DNA from: Thozetella sp. PMI_491
Lineage: Eukaryota > Ascomycota > Sordariomycetes > Chaetosphaeriales > Chaetosphaeriaceae
DNA: 64,000 nt
Direction of reading: 5' to 3'
Assembly (NCBI GenBank): GCA_021432635.1
Contig: MU270043.1
Location: 124,001 to 188,000, forward strand
Position 1 is the stretch's first letter. Each line of letters starts with the position of its first letter. The notes beneath the pieces are model-generated. The model searched no databases. It saw nothing but the letters and a program-made list of their open reading frames with translations, and was not told where the DNA came from. The position numbers and the translations under genes were made by a program. Below are positions 12,136 to 23,316 of the stretch, in pieces.

Positions 12136-14785
12136 TCGAGATTCATTTGGCTGCATTAGAATCATGCCTTCGCTTTTGGGGCATTTATAACAAGAAGAAA
12201 GGCAGACAATGCTAGGACAGCGCGCAGACAGACGGAAATGGGCGAAGAAACGCGGGCTTTTCAGATGCTGTGGAACAGAGGCCAGAGACGTGGCAAGCCC
12301 TCGGTTTCGGTAAGAGATCTGGCGTTTCGGGGTTCGCTCTGGGGCCACAGAGCAGTGGTAGGACGGTCAGGCTTCGCTGTAGATGTATACTTATTTGATG
12401 ATACCTCGCTTCCTAGGCGGTAGCTGTTACGCCTTGCGAGAAGCGGAAGGCACCGCGCCTTAACTGGGCCGCTCTCAGCCTAAGAAAAGGTCATTGACGG
12501 ATCCGATTCCCCCGAGTAGTGGCTGGCCCTGGCGCAGTCACGCTTCTGTACGGCATCCTCGTAGAGATTCAAATCCTGTTGGTTACCAGAATCGCGAAGG
12601 GAGGCACAGCACAGGAGAGAAAGCCTATGGATCTGACGCACGGGGCGGTCCGCCCGCCCCGGGCACGGCTTCCCCTTCTCCCCCAGATGGATGGCCCAAG
12701 CTTCCACATTACACACGGTCCCTACCTGAACACCTCGATTCGTCTCGGCCACGGCCGAGAGCAGCCCTTCGAGCACTTGGCAGTTCTAAGGATGGCGCCT
12801 ATGAGGGCGGGATGTGGGCGAGGGGGTAATCTTCGCTGCCAACACATCTCGGACACGACCATTCGGCTGAGATCAACAGCACAGGGTCGGAGTGATGTGC
12901 TCGCTTAGACGATCCCGTCTCTCTGCTAATCCATCCTATGGGGATCCATTGACCTGGGTGCAGCACCGTTGGTTCGTCTGTGGGTGACCCGTTGGTGAAG
13001 GTCGTGAGACGAATTTTATTGGGGGCTGCAGCGGGAGGACATTGCTCCTCGAATCCACTCGGTATGAGAGGCAGATGTACTTCTTGTGCCGATGGAAACA
13101 GGTACAAAAAGGACGACACGACCTGTGGCCCCTTCCGGAGAAATTAGCAGAAGCACGCAACAGACGCGAACAGGTCATCTTTGGCTTACAGTCCCGTAAT
13201 TGTCTCTTCCGACGAGGACAAGAAAAGGGGGGGAGTTTACCCCCCGGTAAGGCTGCACATCATCTACCGCAGCGTGTTACGGACCGGAGAACGGGGCCGA
13301 AGGCCCTAGCTTCGGTTGTTAGCCGCTTGTTAGCCGAGTGCTTGTGGGCAGCCGTCACTACACACTTCACCCGTGCCCCTCCCCCTGAACCCCCCCCCCC
13401 AAAGGACTGGCTGACTGGCCTGACCATTTTGGTTGGTGCCACGCTTTCTTGTCGCCGGCGGTGCCGTGCTTCAGGATGGATCCGCGAAATTCGGCGCCGT
13501 TCTCGAACCTCAGACGAAGCCTGCCCGCCTGGGTCTAAACCAGCGGCTCGTCCAAGATCGACCGAGGGCAGGGTCTCGACCAATGGGGGCCCGAGCTGGG
13601 AACGTTTATGCCTTGGCCCTGTTTTGACAGGCTCGCCCGAGCGGTCGTTGTGTTCGAGGGGGAAGGGGGCGGGAGGAGCGGTAGAAGGTTCCATTGACTC
13701 TCTTTCCAAGAGACGGAACTAGAGAGGCTTCTGTCGGCAGTGCTAAAAAGCGTTGTCAGCGCGTTGCTACACAAGAGGGGAAGGGGAAGGAGAAGGAGAA
13801 GGAGATTAAGAGACGTCTCGAGCACGCACGATACATGGTGTAAACTTTTGCCAATGGCCGGCACCATTCGACCTTGGACCTGCAGTGAGGACAAGAAGCA
13901 AGCAAACGTTCGCGCCTTCCCCCTTCCTTCCTTTCTTTCTTTCTTTCCTTCTCTAGGGACAGTGGCTTTCCCCCTACGGAGTGCCTTTCCTTTCTTTTTG
14001 GTTTGGTGCGGCCAAGCCTCCCCCGTGAATCGAGGCAATCGAGACAGGTCGAACCACACCAACCACACCTACCCCTCCTTGTTTCCTGCTGTGTAACGAA
14101 ATCGACAGCTCCAGGCTATTGCAGCTGTGACAGATAGCGTTTTGGTGTCCGTGAGCCCCTTCGCGCTCAGCTCGACAGCGCACTGAAGTTTGGTTTTGCC
14201 GCCCTACGGAAACCCATGTTCACCTCAACCTTGCAAGCGTCGCGACACACTCGTGCATGCTCATCTTCCTTGCTCGCTTCCTCCCATTGATTCGCCCTTC
14301 CTCCCACCCCCACCGCCGCCTCTGCCGTCGCCGGTACCTGGGCCATCGGCGACGTCCCTATTTTTTCCTTTTTCTTCTCCTGTTCCCTCCCCCCCCTGCC
14401 GGCCGCTTATTCATCGAATCGTCTGCCCTCCCCCTCTGACTGCTCCTTATTATTATCTTGGGGGAATCCCAATCCCAAACCGTCTCTTTTTTAGCTGTCA
14501 AGCTTCTGACGCACCAACTGTCTCCGCGCGCTGGGCCGACGTGCTATCCACACCGCCAACCCCCCCGGGGCTCCCGCGATTATCCAGCCTTATTTGGAAT
14601 ACCACTCGACTGTCCTAGGCGAAATCGAGACGGACTCACCTTAACGACGTCCGTTATCGAGCCATTGTCAGGGGGGAAGACGATATACAATCGCTCTACG
14701 ACGGCGGCGGTCGCCCTTGTTCGCTAGCTTCTGCCAGGGCGCGCGTGTGTGCCACACCCCGCCCCCTCGCCGTCCACCTGCCACC
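12136..14785. other. Long gene-poor spacer with pyrimidine-rich tracts
   Basis: No gene is supported in this 2.65 kb. It contains an 11-nt C run (13390-13400), an AGAAGG-type purine tract (~13776-13806), a TTTC microsatellite (~13925-13950) and a strongly CT-rich stretch (~14250-14450) that is probably the promoter and 5' leader of the gene starting at 14786. Open frames here (for example 13042-13722 plus) are low-complexity and lack family motifs. Confidence 0.55.
13925..13952. repeat. TTTC microsatellite
   Basis: A CCTT / TTTC tandem tract of about 28 nt with several perfect TTTC units lies in the non-coding spacer upstream of the gene at 14786. Confidence 0.7.
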
Positions 14786-15877
14786 ATGCCAGCCTACCTC
14801 TGTCACGGCTTCCGCTGGCAGCGGCGCAGCGTCCGGGTCTACGTGGTGGTACAGAACCTCGATGACGCCTCGCCCGAGTGGATCATACCGGCCAAGAGCT
14901 CCCAATGCCTGCTCGAGTCATTCTATAACTTGTTCGACTTCCTGCCCTACTGCGTGCCCCCAACCCGCAGCGGCCAGGGCAACAACAGCCTGCCGCTAAA
15001 CCTGGACAGTGATGACGACAGCTACGTCTTCAGCACGGCCGCCTACAGCGGCGCGGCGCGCAGCCGCAGCCGCAGCCAGAGCCTCACCCAAGGCGGCCAG
15101 AACCAGCAACGTAGCCGGTCGCAGAGCCGGAGCCTCAGCCGGCAGCAATCCAATGCGCCCTCTGTTCCCCTGCCGCCGATGCCTCGCTCCGCAGGGAGTG
15201 GTGCTAGCGTCCGAGGTGGCGGCGACGGCGACGACGTGCGCGCCCAGGACTGGTCGGTTGTGAAGTTGCTCGAGGAGTACGACCCGATGAATCTCGATGA
15301 GGTGTCGCGGCCGTATGCGTACGTGGCCGACTATGTAGTACGCGTGGACCTCTCGGTCGGCATTGTCGAGGAGATCCAGCGCTATGAAGAGCGCCTGCGG
15401 GCGGACCGGGATCCTCCCATGACGGCGTCAGCCAGTGACGAGACTGGCAGGAAGAAGAGCACCAAGAAGCCTGGCTGGTTCGAGAAGTTGCGCGACCAGC
15501 TACAGCGCGGGGAGGAGATCCGCTGGTACGTGGTCGTGAATGGCGATGAAGTGCGAGACTGGCCCGATGAGCCCGAGAAGAAGCAAGACGCCGCACTACG
15601 ACCCACGCCCACACGGCAGCAGCAGCAGCACCACGCGCAGTACACCCACCAGCAGCTACTATTTGAGGGAAATGACGGCAGGCGGCCAAAAGGCGGCGAG
15701 CAAAGGGTTTATGAAGTCCCGAGGGGAGCCGAGATGAAGCCTACCGTGCCAGATAAGGATTTGCCTACCCTGCGACCCAAGATGTCGATGGACGGGAGCG
15801 GTCGCCCACAAACCAAGGGTGGCCTTCGAAGGTTATTCGGCGGCGGTAGGAACAAGCCTGACGACTATTCACCATAA
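14786..15877 (+). CDS. Conserved fungal protein of unknown function
   Basis: Single-exon gene of 363 residues. The ATG at 14786 sits in a strong CCACCATGCC context; an in-frame upstream extension is open but not supported. The N terminus (MPAYLCHGFRWQRRSVRVYV, then NLDDASPEWII and SFYNLFDFLP) resembles a family I remember in many Pezizomycotina, none with a known role. Residues ~85-150 are low-complexity arginine/serine repeats (RSRSRSQS, RSRSQSRSLSRQ), like RS domains. The middle has VKLLEEYDP...VSRPYAYVADYVVRVDLS and, at ~235-265, GWFEKLRDQLQ...IRWYVVVNGDEVRDWP. The C terminus is glutamine-rich then basic (LRRLFGGGRNKP). No signal peptide or membrane segment is visible. Function is not inferable from sequence alone. 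Confidence 0.85.
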   Translation: MPAYLCHGFRWQRRSVRVYVVVQNLDDASPEWIIPAKSSQCLLESFYNLFDFLPYCVPPTRSGQGNNSLPLNLDSDDDSYVFSTAAYSGAARSRSRSQSLTQGGQNQQRSRSQSRSLSRQQSNAPSVPLPPMPRSAGSGASVRGGGDGDDVRAQDWSVVKLLEEYDPMNLDEVSRPYAYVADYVVRVDLSVGIVEEIQRYEERLRADRDPPMTASASDETGRKKSTKKPGWFEKLRDQLQRGEEIRWYVVVNGDEVRDWPDEPEKKQDAALRPTPTRQQQQHHAQYTHQQLLFEGNDGRRPKGGEQRVYEVPRGAEMKPTVPDKDLPTLRPKMSMDGSGRPQTKGGLRRLFGGGRNKPDDYSP

Positions 15878-16958
15878 TCACTACGAGGGAGCCAGCCGTG
15901 CCATAAAGGGACTATTGTCCGCCTAATGGACGCTGCCTTTCGTCTCCTATAGCCCCCGTCGAGGCTCTACAACTCGTGCGTTTGGTCGACAGTGTTTGCC
16001 GCCACTAGAAGACTCCAAGTCGTGTCCCTCTGGCCTCCGCCGCTACTGTGGACTACACCGCATATCCAGGATGACGAGCATTGCCCGCCTTCGGATGCCG
16101 ACAGCATAGACGGAACGATATCTTGGTTGGCAGACTGAGAACTACGGCTGAGAGCCTCAAGCGGGCCATGGTCATCATCTTAAGGATTCGGCTCCGCTAT
16201 ATCGAAGCGGAAGACGACGAAAGATATTTCTACCCAGTCGCGAGCTTCCCGGACAGCGTAGACTGCTACAGCAACAGTCCACTAGTGGGAGAATGAACGC
16301 CCTTAGCTGACAGAAGGCTATTCTGGCTCCGTGGAGGGGATGGCATTAGAGATAACCAGACTTGTCATAAAAAGGACAAGTCGTGTAGACAAGATTATTG
16401 TATAGTAACAACGAGGGGATAGTTTATTTGGACCCAATTCTAGACAGGATGGCGGGCACTATCTTATTACCCAACTACGAGTAGTATCCGCTACGAGACC
16501 GCTTCCAAAGACTCGTTCCAGCATCATTTTAACGGTCTGTTATTTGCAACTAGAGCCGCCACGTCATGCGATTTCTCGCGAAGTCCTTTCACCTAGAAGT
16601 CTAGAATTGCCTTCTACAAGGCTTTCAGCAGCAACTTGCAGTTGACGCCAGGTGTCATGACTTGCGTTGTAGTAATCGAGTGGTGTTGTTTTATATTCCA
16701 ATTATTATTGACGTTATAACTAAGTCCACCCATCATATAATTCCACTATTCCTCAGCCAACTCCTATTCGGACCGCGTGCGTGAAGGGAGACCAGGGTCT
16801 CCGCCATACACATTATTTGAAAAACAAAGTGCCCAACTCATGATCATTATTGTCATCCGCATTTTCGTCGACTCCCTTTTCTCCACATAGCCCATGGCTT
16901 CAGTTCATGTTCCCTTCCGCGTAGTTGGCACCTCAATATACCCAACCTATTGCCCAAC
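15878..16958. other. Intergenic, relatively AT-rich
   Basis: The spacer between convergent genes. The part from about 16330 to 16860 is visibly more AT-rich than the surroundings and has no coding signal. It is probably the 3' UTRs plus unconstrained spacer. Confidence 0.5.
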
Positions 16959-19900
16959 CTATTGCCCGCTCAGGGTGGTATCATCCAAGAAAGCCGCCTC
17001 GTCAGTCATGTCTCCGAAATCAAAATCCATTTCTTGCAAGATGTCCGTTATCTCGCTGTCGGTGATGCCCAGGTCCATGTTCACTGGCATCGCCAGTATC
17101 TGTATGGGATCTACTGCAGGGGCAGAAGTGCCGGCTACGATGGGAGCTTTGGTTCCTTGGAGACTAGGCAGCGTGAGTTTCTCTCGCATCATCGCCTTGA
17201 ACTTCTCCAGAAGCACGTTGTCATCGGCCGCAGTCGTCGGCGTCTTGACAATGTCCCTTGCCTTCTGCTTCAAGGCCTCGTCGCTCGGGAAGCCGGCTGC
17301 ACCGAAGAGCGCAACTTCGTCGACAACGAACTCCGTCAGGTCCTTCTCCAGCTCGCGTGAGCAAAAGATGACGGCTGGAGGATCCATGCGGGATGAGATG
17401 CCCTTGACGAACTTATTGGCAGTCGATGCCTCAGTGTTGAACTGCGGGCCACCATCGCGCATCGAGACGCTGAGCTCCGCGTTCACGTCAAATGTGGCGC
17501 CAGGATGAGGGGAGGCGTACGGGGGTGCGAACCCCGTGCCACCTTGCGCGATACTCCACTGGGGACCGTCGGGAAGGCCAGGGAGGGAGGGATCCTTGAT
17601 GATGCCCGTGTCCACCTTGAATCGGCGGAGCCACTCGGCGTTGTCGGCGGCGGTTTGGTTCCACGGGTCGTCACTGCAAACCAAGTCAGTTAAGGGGGGA
17701 AGGCTCAGGAGAATGACACTTGGGGAAGCTCACGTGTCATATAGGATCCAGCGAGCCTGGTGCTGGAGCTCTTCGTCACTGGGCACGTGGCTGTTCGGGT
17801 TGTTCGGCGACATCGTCGAAGCAACGAAGCGACCGAGTTCCCTGGCCAGTCGGCGGTAGCAGTTGGCGTCGTTGAGGAAGAAGCTCCCAAGCTTGGTTGA
17901 CCTGGGGCACATCGTGGTGCTGTTGGTATACAGGCCTGCCGTGAGGCCGCTGCTCTTGCTGGTGGAAGAAGTGCTTCCAGTTGGGGTACTGGGGCTGCCG
18001 GATGTGGTGGCCCCGCGTTGGCAGAAGGCATAACGTGACTTCGATAGGGATGCGATAGTCAGCGGCGAGTTGTTCTCCAGAGTGGCAGAGCTAACTTCGG
18101 ATGAAAGATGTCGCTGCTTGAAAGCATGCAGCCATTCTAGGTTATCCGCGGCAGTCTGGTTCCACTCATCGTCGAACTCGTAGATGATTATGCGCGCCTG
18201 CCTTTGCAAGGCAGCGTCGCTAGGCTCGACCCCTATCGCTCGCTGGGTCTTGACGAAGTCCGCAAGCTCCATCTCAAGCCTGCTGTAGTTGTGGATGGTC
18301 GAGTCGACTTTGCTTTTATCAGTGGACCGAATGGCCTCATGTTCCAAGTCTTCGGAGCGGGGGAGCCCGGCCCGTTGGCGGAAGTTGGCGAGCCACATTG
18401 TCGAGGAGTAAATAAGGCGCACAAGGAAGTTGGCAATGTCATCGGAGGGGGCCGACGATGACTCCTCCATCCTGCCGATGATCTTACAGGCCTCTACCTG
18501 CAATTCTCCGTCCATAGCGGTTAGGCCAAGCATTCTTCTAGCCTTGACATACTCGTGAAGCTCCTTCTCCATCGAGTCGTCTTCAAATATGTTATCTTTG
18601 CCATTGATCTTAAGCATCGCCTGTCCGCTATCTGCTGCCGACTTAATGGGTGCCAGGCGCGCTTGGCGCGAGATCGTGTCATTGGATAAGACCAAGTCCC
18701 GGAGCCAGGAAGGGGCAGAGGCCATGACCGACTGCGAGAGCACCTCGGCTCCGAAAATGACCCGAGCGGCTTCGTGTTGTAGCTCCTCGTCACTAATCTT
18801 GGACACGTCCCCGTCGAAATTTTGGACAATGAAGAATGCCAGTTCGCTCTTGAGCAGTTCGTAAGCGTTCCGCCACGACTCCGGGGAACCCTGGGTGGCC
18901 TCAAAGGGGAATGGCGTATTCCGTTCGTCGTGGATCAGGTCTGCGAGTCAAAAATTAATATATATAGTTGCAATATTCAAGGTGAATCTGGCTGCGCATA
19001 CAGGGCGGGATCGAGTTCTCGACCATCTCGAGCACGGGCGCTTCGAAACCCCAATCTCCCTTCCAGTCTGCCATGGAGTATCCGGTCTTGAAGTGTTCCG
19101 CGAGGTGGTCTACCCTAATGGTCCAGGAATCCATCACAATGCCGCAGAAACCGCACCGGGACCGGATCTCGGGTGAGGCTACCTTCCAGGGCTCCATGGA
19201 CCAGTTGAGGAACTTGACATTGTGGACCAGCTTAAGATGCTGGCGAAGATGGTCCTTTCGGTAGAAGGTGCGCTCCTCTAGAGACCTTTCTTGGCAGGCA
19301 GAGTGATTGTGGCTCTCGCAGTGGGCGTCGCTTGGATTGGCTTGCCCACAGAAGACACACGACACTTGGCCATTCTCTGAGTTCACGGTGCGAGGGCCGT
19401 CGGGAGCGCATACCCACCGCTCAAGGGACAGGTGCAACGATTTCTCGTGCCTCTGCCAATCGTGCTTAGTTCTGAACGTTTCTGTACAGAATGTACACTG
19501 GAAGGTCTTGAGTGGGACAGTGAGAGACGACTTCTCCTCGGGCCGGTTGCCGATAGCCTTCCTCCTGCGGCGCCTGCGACCCCGGTGCATGGAGGAGCCG
19601 AGGGAGCCAAGCGAGCCTCGAGAGCCGTGCGAATATGCGGAAGCGAAAGAGCCGCCGCTGGACTGCGAAGTGCCAACACTGCTCGCCGAGGAGCCAGCGC
19701 AAAGGGACTTGCCTGAGCCATCATCGGTAAAGTTCAAGCTGTAAGGGCTGTTGAGTCCGGAGGATAGAGTCGAGCTCGAGGCCGTGACGGCGCGCGCAAT
19801 GGCGGTCACGGAAGCGGGTTCGTGTTCTGGAGGCGAGTTCTGCCATCGCTGGAGCGGGTTCATGTGCTCGAGATGTGCCGGGGTGCCTCGCCTCTGGGGG

Positions 19901-20787
19901 ATGTCGATGGCGTTAGAGAAGCTCCGGATGCCCGGCGAGGTGGATCTGGGAGCGACGATCTTGCCCCTGCGGCGGGCGTTGGCCAACCAGTTGGTGATTT
20001 GGGTCTTGTTGAGGCCGGTCTGCTTCTGCAACATCTCCTTCTCATCCTCGTTCGGGTAGGGATGGCGGTTATGGGTGGAGAGCCAGTTCTTCAAGATCCT
20101 AACGGACTCTCTCGAGAACCGAGCACCTATCTTGGGGTTCGATGGTGTCCGCTGGGGGCCCGAACCCTGCTCCGGAGCCACGAGGGAGCCCAAGGCGGTC
20201 AGGTCCGAGGCGGACGTGTTGTGACTGAGGATCCCTTGGGGCATGATGTCTTCCTGGGGGATGGCATCAGGATGGTCTCCCATTTTGGGCCAAGGGTTGT
20301 AAGGAAACGTGGTTTCGGTGGGATACAGGCTCTCCGAAGCCAGGCCAAAGCTGCATCCTTTGCGGAGGGCCACGCAGCTTGTGCAGTAACCCTTATATTT
20401 ACCTTCCCGTATCTTCTTGCACTGGTAGCCGGCCCGCTGGCAGTTCTCGCAGGGGGCATCGGGAGTCTCGAACGACTCCTCGAACGCCTTGGGGGAGTCA
20501 ACGGTGGAGGAAGCCATGGGGATGGTGAGGGGGAGGTCCACGGCAGGATCCACGGTGGCGAGGGTGCTGTTTTCATAGTGTTGGAGCGCCCAGAAGGAGA
20601 AGTCGTCCCCCTCAACGTTCTCGAGCGCGAGGTCTAGGTCCATGCCGGCCTCGCCCGCCGTGAGGGGATGGGTCATCATGTCTACCCCAGTGCCTATGGC
20701 ACTGAAGGCGCCAGCCCCCACGGCGGGGTCGGCGTGGTCCCAGTTGACGAACTCTTCCATTTCGCTCTCTTCGGGTATCACTGGCAT
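16959..20787 (-). CDS. Homeodomain / C2H2 zinc-finger regulator with five C-terminal repeat modules
   Basis: Three exons (20787-19002, 18940-17734, 17673-16959; introns of 61 and 60 nt) encode 1235 residues, expected to act as a nuclear DNA-binding regulator. Residues 113-145 form a cysteine array C-x2-C-x6-C-x11-C-x2-C-x6-C, the spacing of Zn2Cys6 clusters. A TALE/KN-type homeodomain covers about 220-278 ([14 protein letters not shown]..., NWLANARRR). A serine/glycine stretch and an arginine run ([10 protein letters not shown], ~401-410) follow. Zinc fingers start with [10 protein letters not shown]...H447/H452, then further Cys/His motifs to ~567. The last ~650 residues hold five diverged copies of an EL..FV...[25 protein letters not shown] module. 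The C terminus is acidic ([10 protein letters not shown]), suggesting activation. Fungal homeobox/C2H2 fusions are known; targets here are unknown. Confidence 0.87.
17184..18860 (-). repeat. Five tandem diverged protein modules (coding repeat)
   Basis: Within the homeodomain regulator, the ~60-80 residue pattern recurs at about 18860-18690, 18572-18384, 18278-18117, 17852-17616 (crossing the second intron) and 17357-17184. The best shared core is in copies 3 and 4: [15 protein letters not shown] and [15 protein letters not shown]. Copies 1, 2 and 5 keep ELQ/AL..xA and the flanking helices. This is a direct observation by eye; the ends are approximate. Confidence 0.65.
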
Positions 20788-23316
20788 TGCCTAGTGGCAG
20801 GGCGCGGTTGACAAAGGGCGTCGGTGTGAGAACCGACAGAGGAAAGTGGGTGCAAATGTCAAGTAAAGGGCTCCGGGGAAAGAAGCGAACGGCTGGGTAT
20901 AAGCCAGAAAGGCGCGCGGCCGCTTAAGGGGAGGGGTGCTGCGTTACAAGATGTGCGGGACTGACGTCTTAATTTTATGAAGATCCCATTGCCAAGTTTA
21001 GGTCACGCCTCGGAGAGAAGCTCGTAACTCGTAATCAGGCCTCTGGCGAATGAGATACGGAGCAGGAGCACGCAGACCACGAGCAAAGAATAAACCCAGA
21101 GACAGGTCGCGACAATGGTGTCGAAGCACGCGGGCAAAGAAGAGGAAATAGAGACGACTATACGGGAATTGGCTGAGTAATGAGGAGGGCTGCGAGCTGT
21201 CCTCAACGTTTCCCCGATGATATGTATGTCGAAAGGGTATCTCGTGCTCTTTGAAAGTGTGTAAGTTCTCCGGGCTTCATTGGTCTTCTGCGCGTTCAGG
21301 CAAGAGTCATTGGGGAAAGTGGGGTAAACAGGGGTCCTGGAGGGGCAGAAAATGTCGTCCGCGCCTTTCCATTGACATGTCGACTTGGGCGCAGCGCAGC
21401 ACACAGTGTTGCATCCACCGCTCCGTACCGTGCAGGGGCTTCTCCGGCGTTTCCCTCTTGCTCATTCCGAGAAGGCGCGGCGCTCGCGCCGAGCGCCGAG
21501 CACAGTACACTTGTGCGCCAGTCCCCGGGACCGGCCAGCCCAGCGCTGCAACACTCGCCCACCGTCCCGTCTCACGCGACTCCGGCCAAGGCAAGGCTTC
21601 GCTAGGTGTTGCCTAGCTCCCTTCTAGACGTTCCATCTGGCTCCATGCTCGGGCTCAGCTCGGGCATTGTCCCGAGCGCAACGCGCGCCAGCCATCACTC
21701 CGAAGGCTCCAGGTCCTTGAGCCGCCCCTGACCGCTCAATGCCATCGGCATATTAAACAACCCTCGTCTGCCGCTCTCCCCTACACTGCCTAGCTGTGCC
21801 TTTCTCCGAGGAGTCCGCGTGAAGCCACGTTCGAGATAGATCGACTAGGCCCGGAGAGAGCAGGAGCGATCACGGCCGCTCCACTTTCCCCACGAGACGA
21901 GACACAAACCGTGGGACCTTCTTTCATTCAACCGCAACCGTTATCGGGTTGTAACCTCATGATGAGCATCCTCGGTCCGTACTCCTAAGCCGCGGGCGTA
22001 GTGGCCTGGTCGCTATGCGTGCTGGCCCGCTGGTCTTGGTATTCGTAGCCAGCAGGCAACTGCAGGGAAACAGTATCATCTCCAGGCCGATGCTCGGAGA
22101 GGGAACAATGCGCTTCATTAACGAATTAGTCATCTTTTATTGCACTGGCTTGACTGCTGGGTGCTGAGAATTGAATGTAGGGGTCGCCACGAACGGGCGG
22201 GAGACAAAGCGCCGAATCGAGAGGGTCGTAGTCCTTCGACGGCGCTGCTGCACCAAACGGTCTAAACTCTATCCAGAAAATGCAGTTGGGTCTTCCCGAC
22301 CGCCTCCTACGACCGCCTCCTACGTACTGGCTCCCAGGTGATGGCCCGGCCGATTGGGCCATACCCCTATCCAAAAAGGCGGGAGCGACAGGCTGCTTTC
22401 CAGATGCAGTGTTCCATCGCTGACCACCCATACAATGGCTTCTAGGCCACAGCCATTCGACGGCCGACGCCAAAGTCAGACCATCCAGGCGCTTTCCGTC
22501 CTGCAGGTCGGGGCTCCCGAATGGAGTACGAGCTTATATCCGGCGCAAGCGTTGACTGCAGCACGTGTCATAGGCGCCGCTTGCTGGCAGAGCCTGTGAG
22601 CTTGTCCTTTGACATCATCGAAAGTGGCAGGCAGCAGGCAAGCGCGCCTAGAAACACAGAAACCGAATGAATTGGCAAGGCGGCACGTCGAGCTGCTTGA
22701 CGAAATCGAGCGTGGCCGGGCAAGCCAGATTGCTAGGGTCTGCTGCCGTGGTTAGTGGCCTGAATCAAGCCTGTCATAGGATCATCGGTGTCCTGTAGAC
22801 GATACGGTAGATCCTGCCTGCCTAATTGGACCAGCATACGGAGTACAGTTCGACTGTCATTAGTACCGCCAAAATATTGCCCCGGCATGCGCAATTAGAT
22901 GTAAGCAGGCCTTGCCGGTCAAAAACATTGGTGCTGGTACCAAAGGGGAAAAAATGAGGCAAAACTCGTTACAGAGAAGTGGTATCAGTATATCAGTACC
23001 CATCCGACAAATAGTGGTTGTATATCCCGAGAACAGTCATAGGCGCCTATAGTCGAAAGGCAACCTTGTTCCATGTCCAACGCCTACTCCCCAATTCGTA
23101 AGGTATTTTGTGATTCCCAGCCATGTCGCCAAAAAAAAAAAAATTACAATGCAAGTAGCCCAATCTAGAGGCCAAGGTCCATAGGCCGACAACTCTCAGC
23201 GTACTGCTTCAAGGCTGAACAGTACAATTGAAGCTCTCTTCTTTGTCGCCTCTTCAGGGATCGGGCATCGCTTCCGGGTGGAGCACATCCTCGGCTTCGC
23301 GGCTGCTTCACTCAGC
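20788..23316. other. Long intergenic spacer
   Basis: A 2.5 kb region with no supported gene. It includes the promoter side of the regulator (minus strand, starting at 20787), a 13-nt direct duplication at 22297-22322 and an A13 run at 23131-23143. Open frames on both strands here lack recognisable domains. Confidence 0.5.
22297..22322. repeat. 13-nt tandem duplication
   Basis: Two perfect adjacent copies of CGACCGCCTCCTA in non-coding sequence. Confidence 0.8.

Noticed and set aside
12500-12600. tRNA-like sequence with GATTCAAATCC (B-box-like)
   Set aside because: No matching A box, and the flanks do not pair into T or acceptor stems.
13042-13722. 226-codon open frame on the plus strand in the spacer
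   Set aside because: Low-complexity Pro/Arg/Ser translation containing a C-run, no homologous motif, no splice support; an equally long frame lies antisense.
19822-20637. 271-codon open frame on the plus strand
   Set aside because: Lies fully antisense to the homeodomain regulator, whose domains are unambiguous; the translation is Gly/Val/Arg-biased with no motif.
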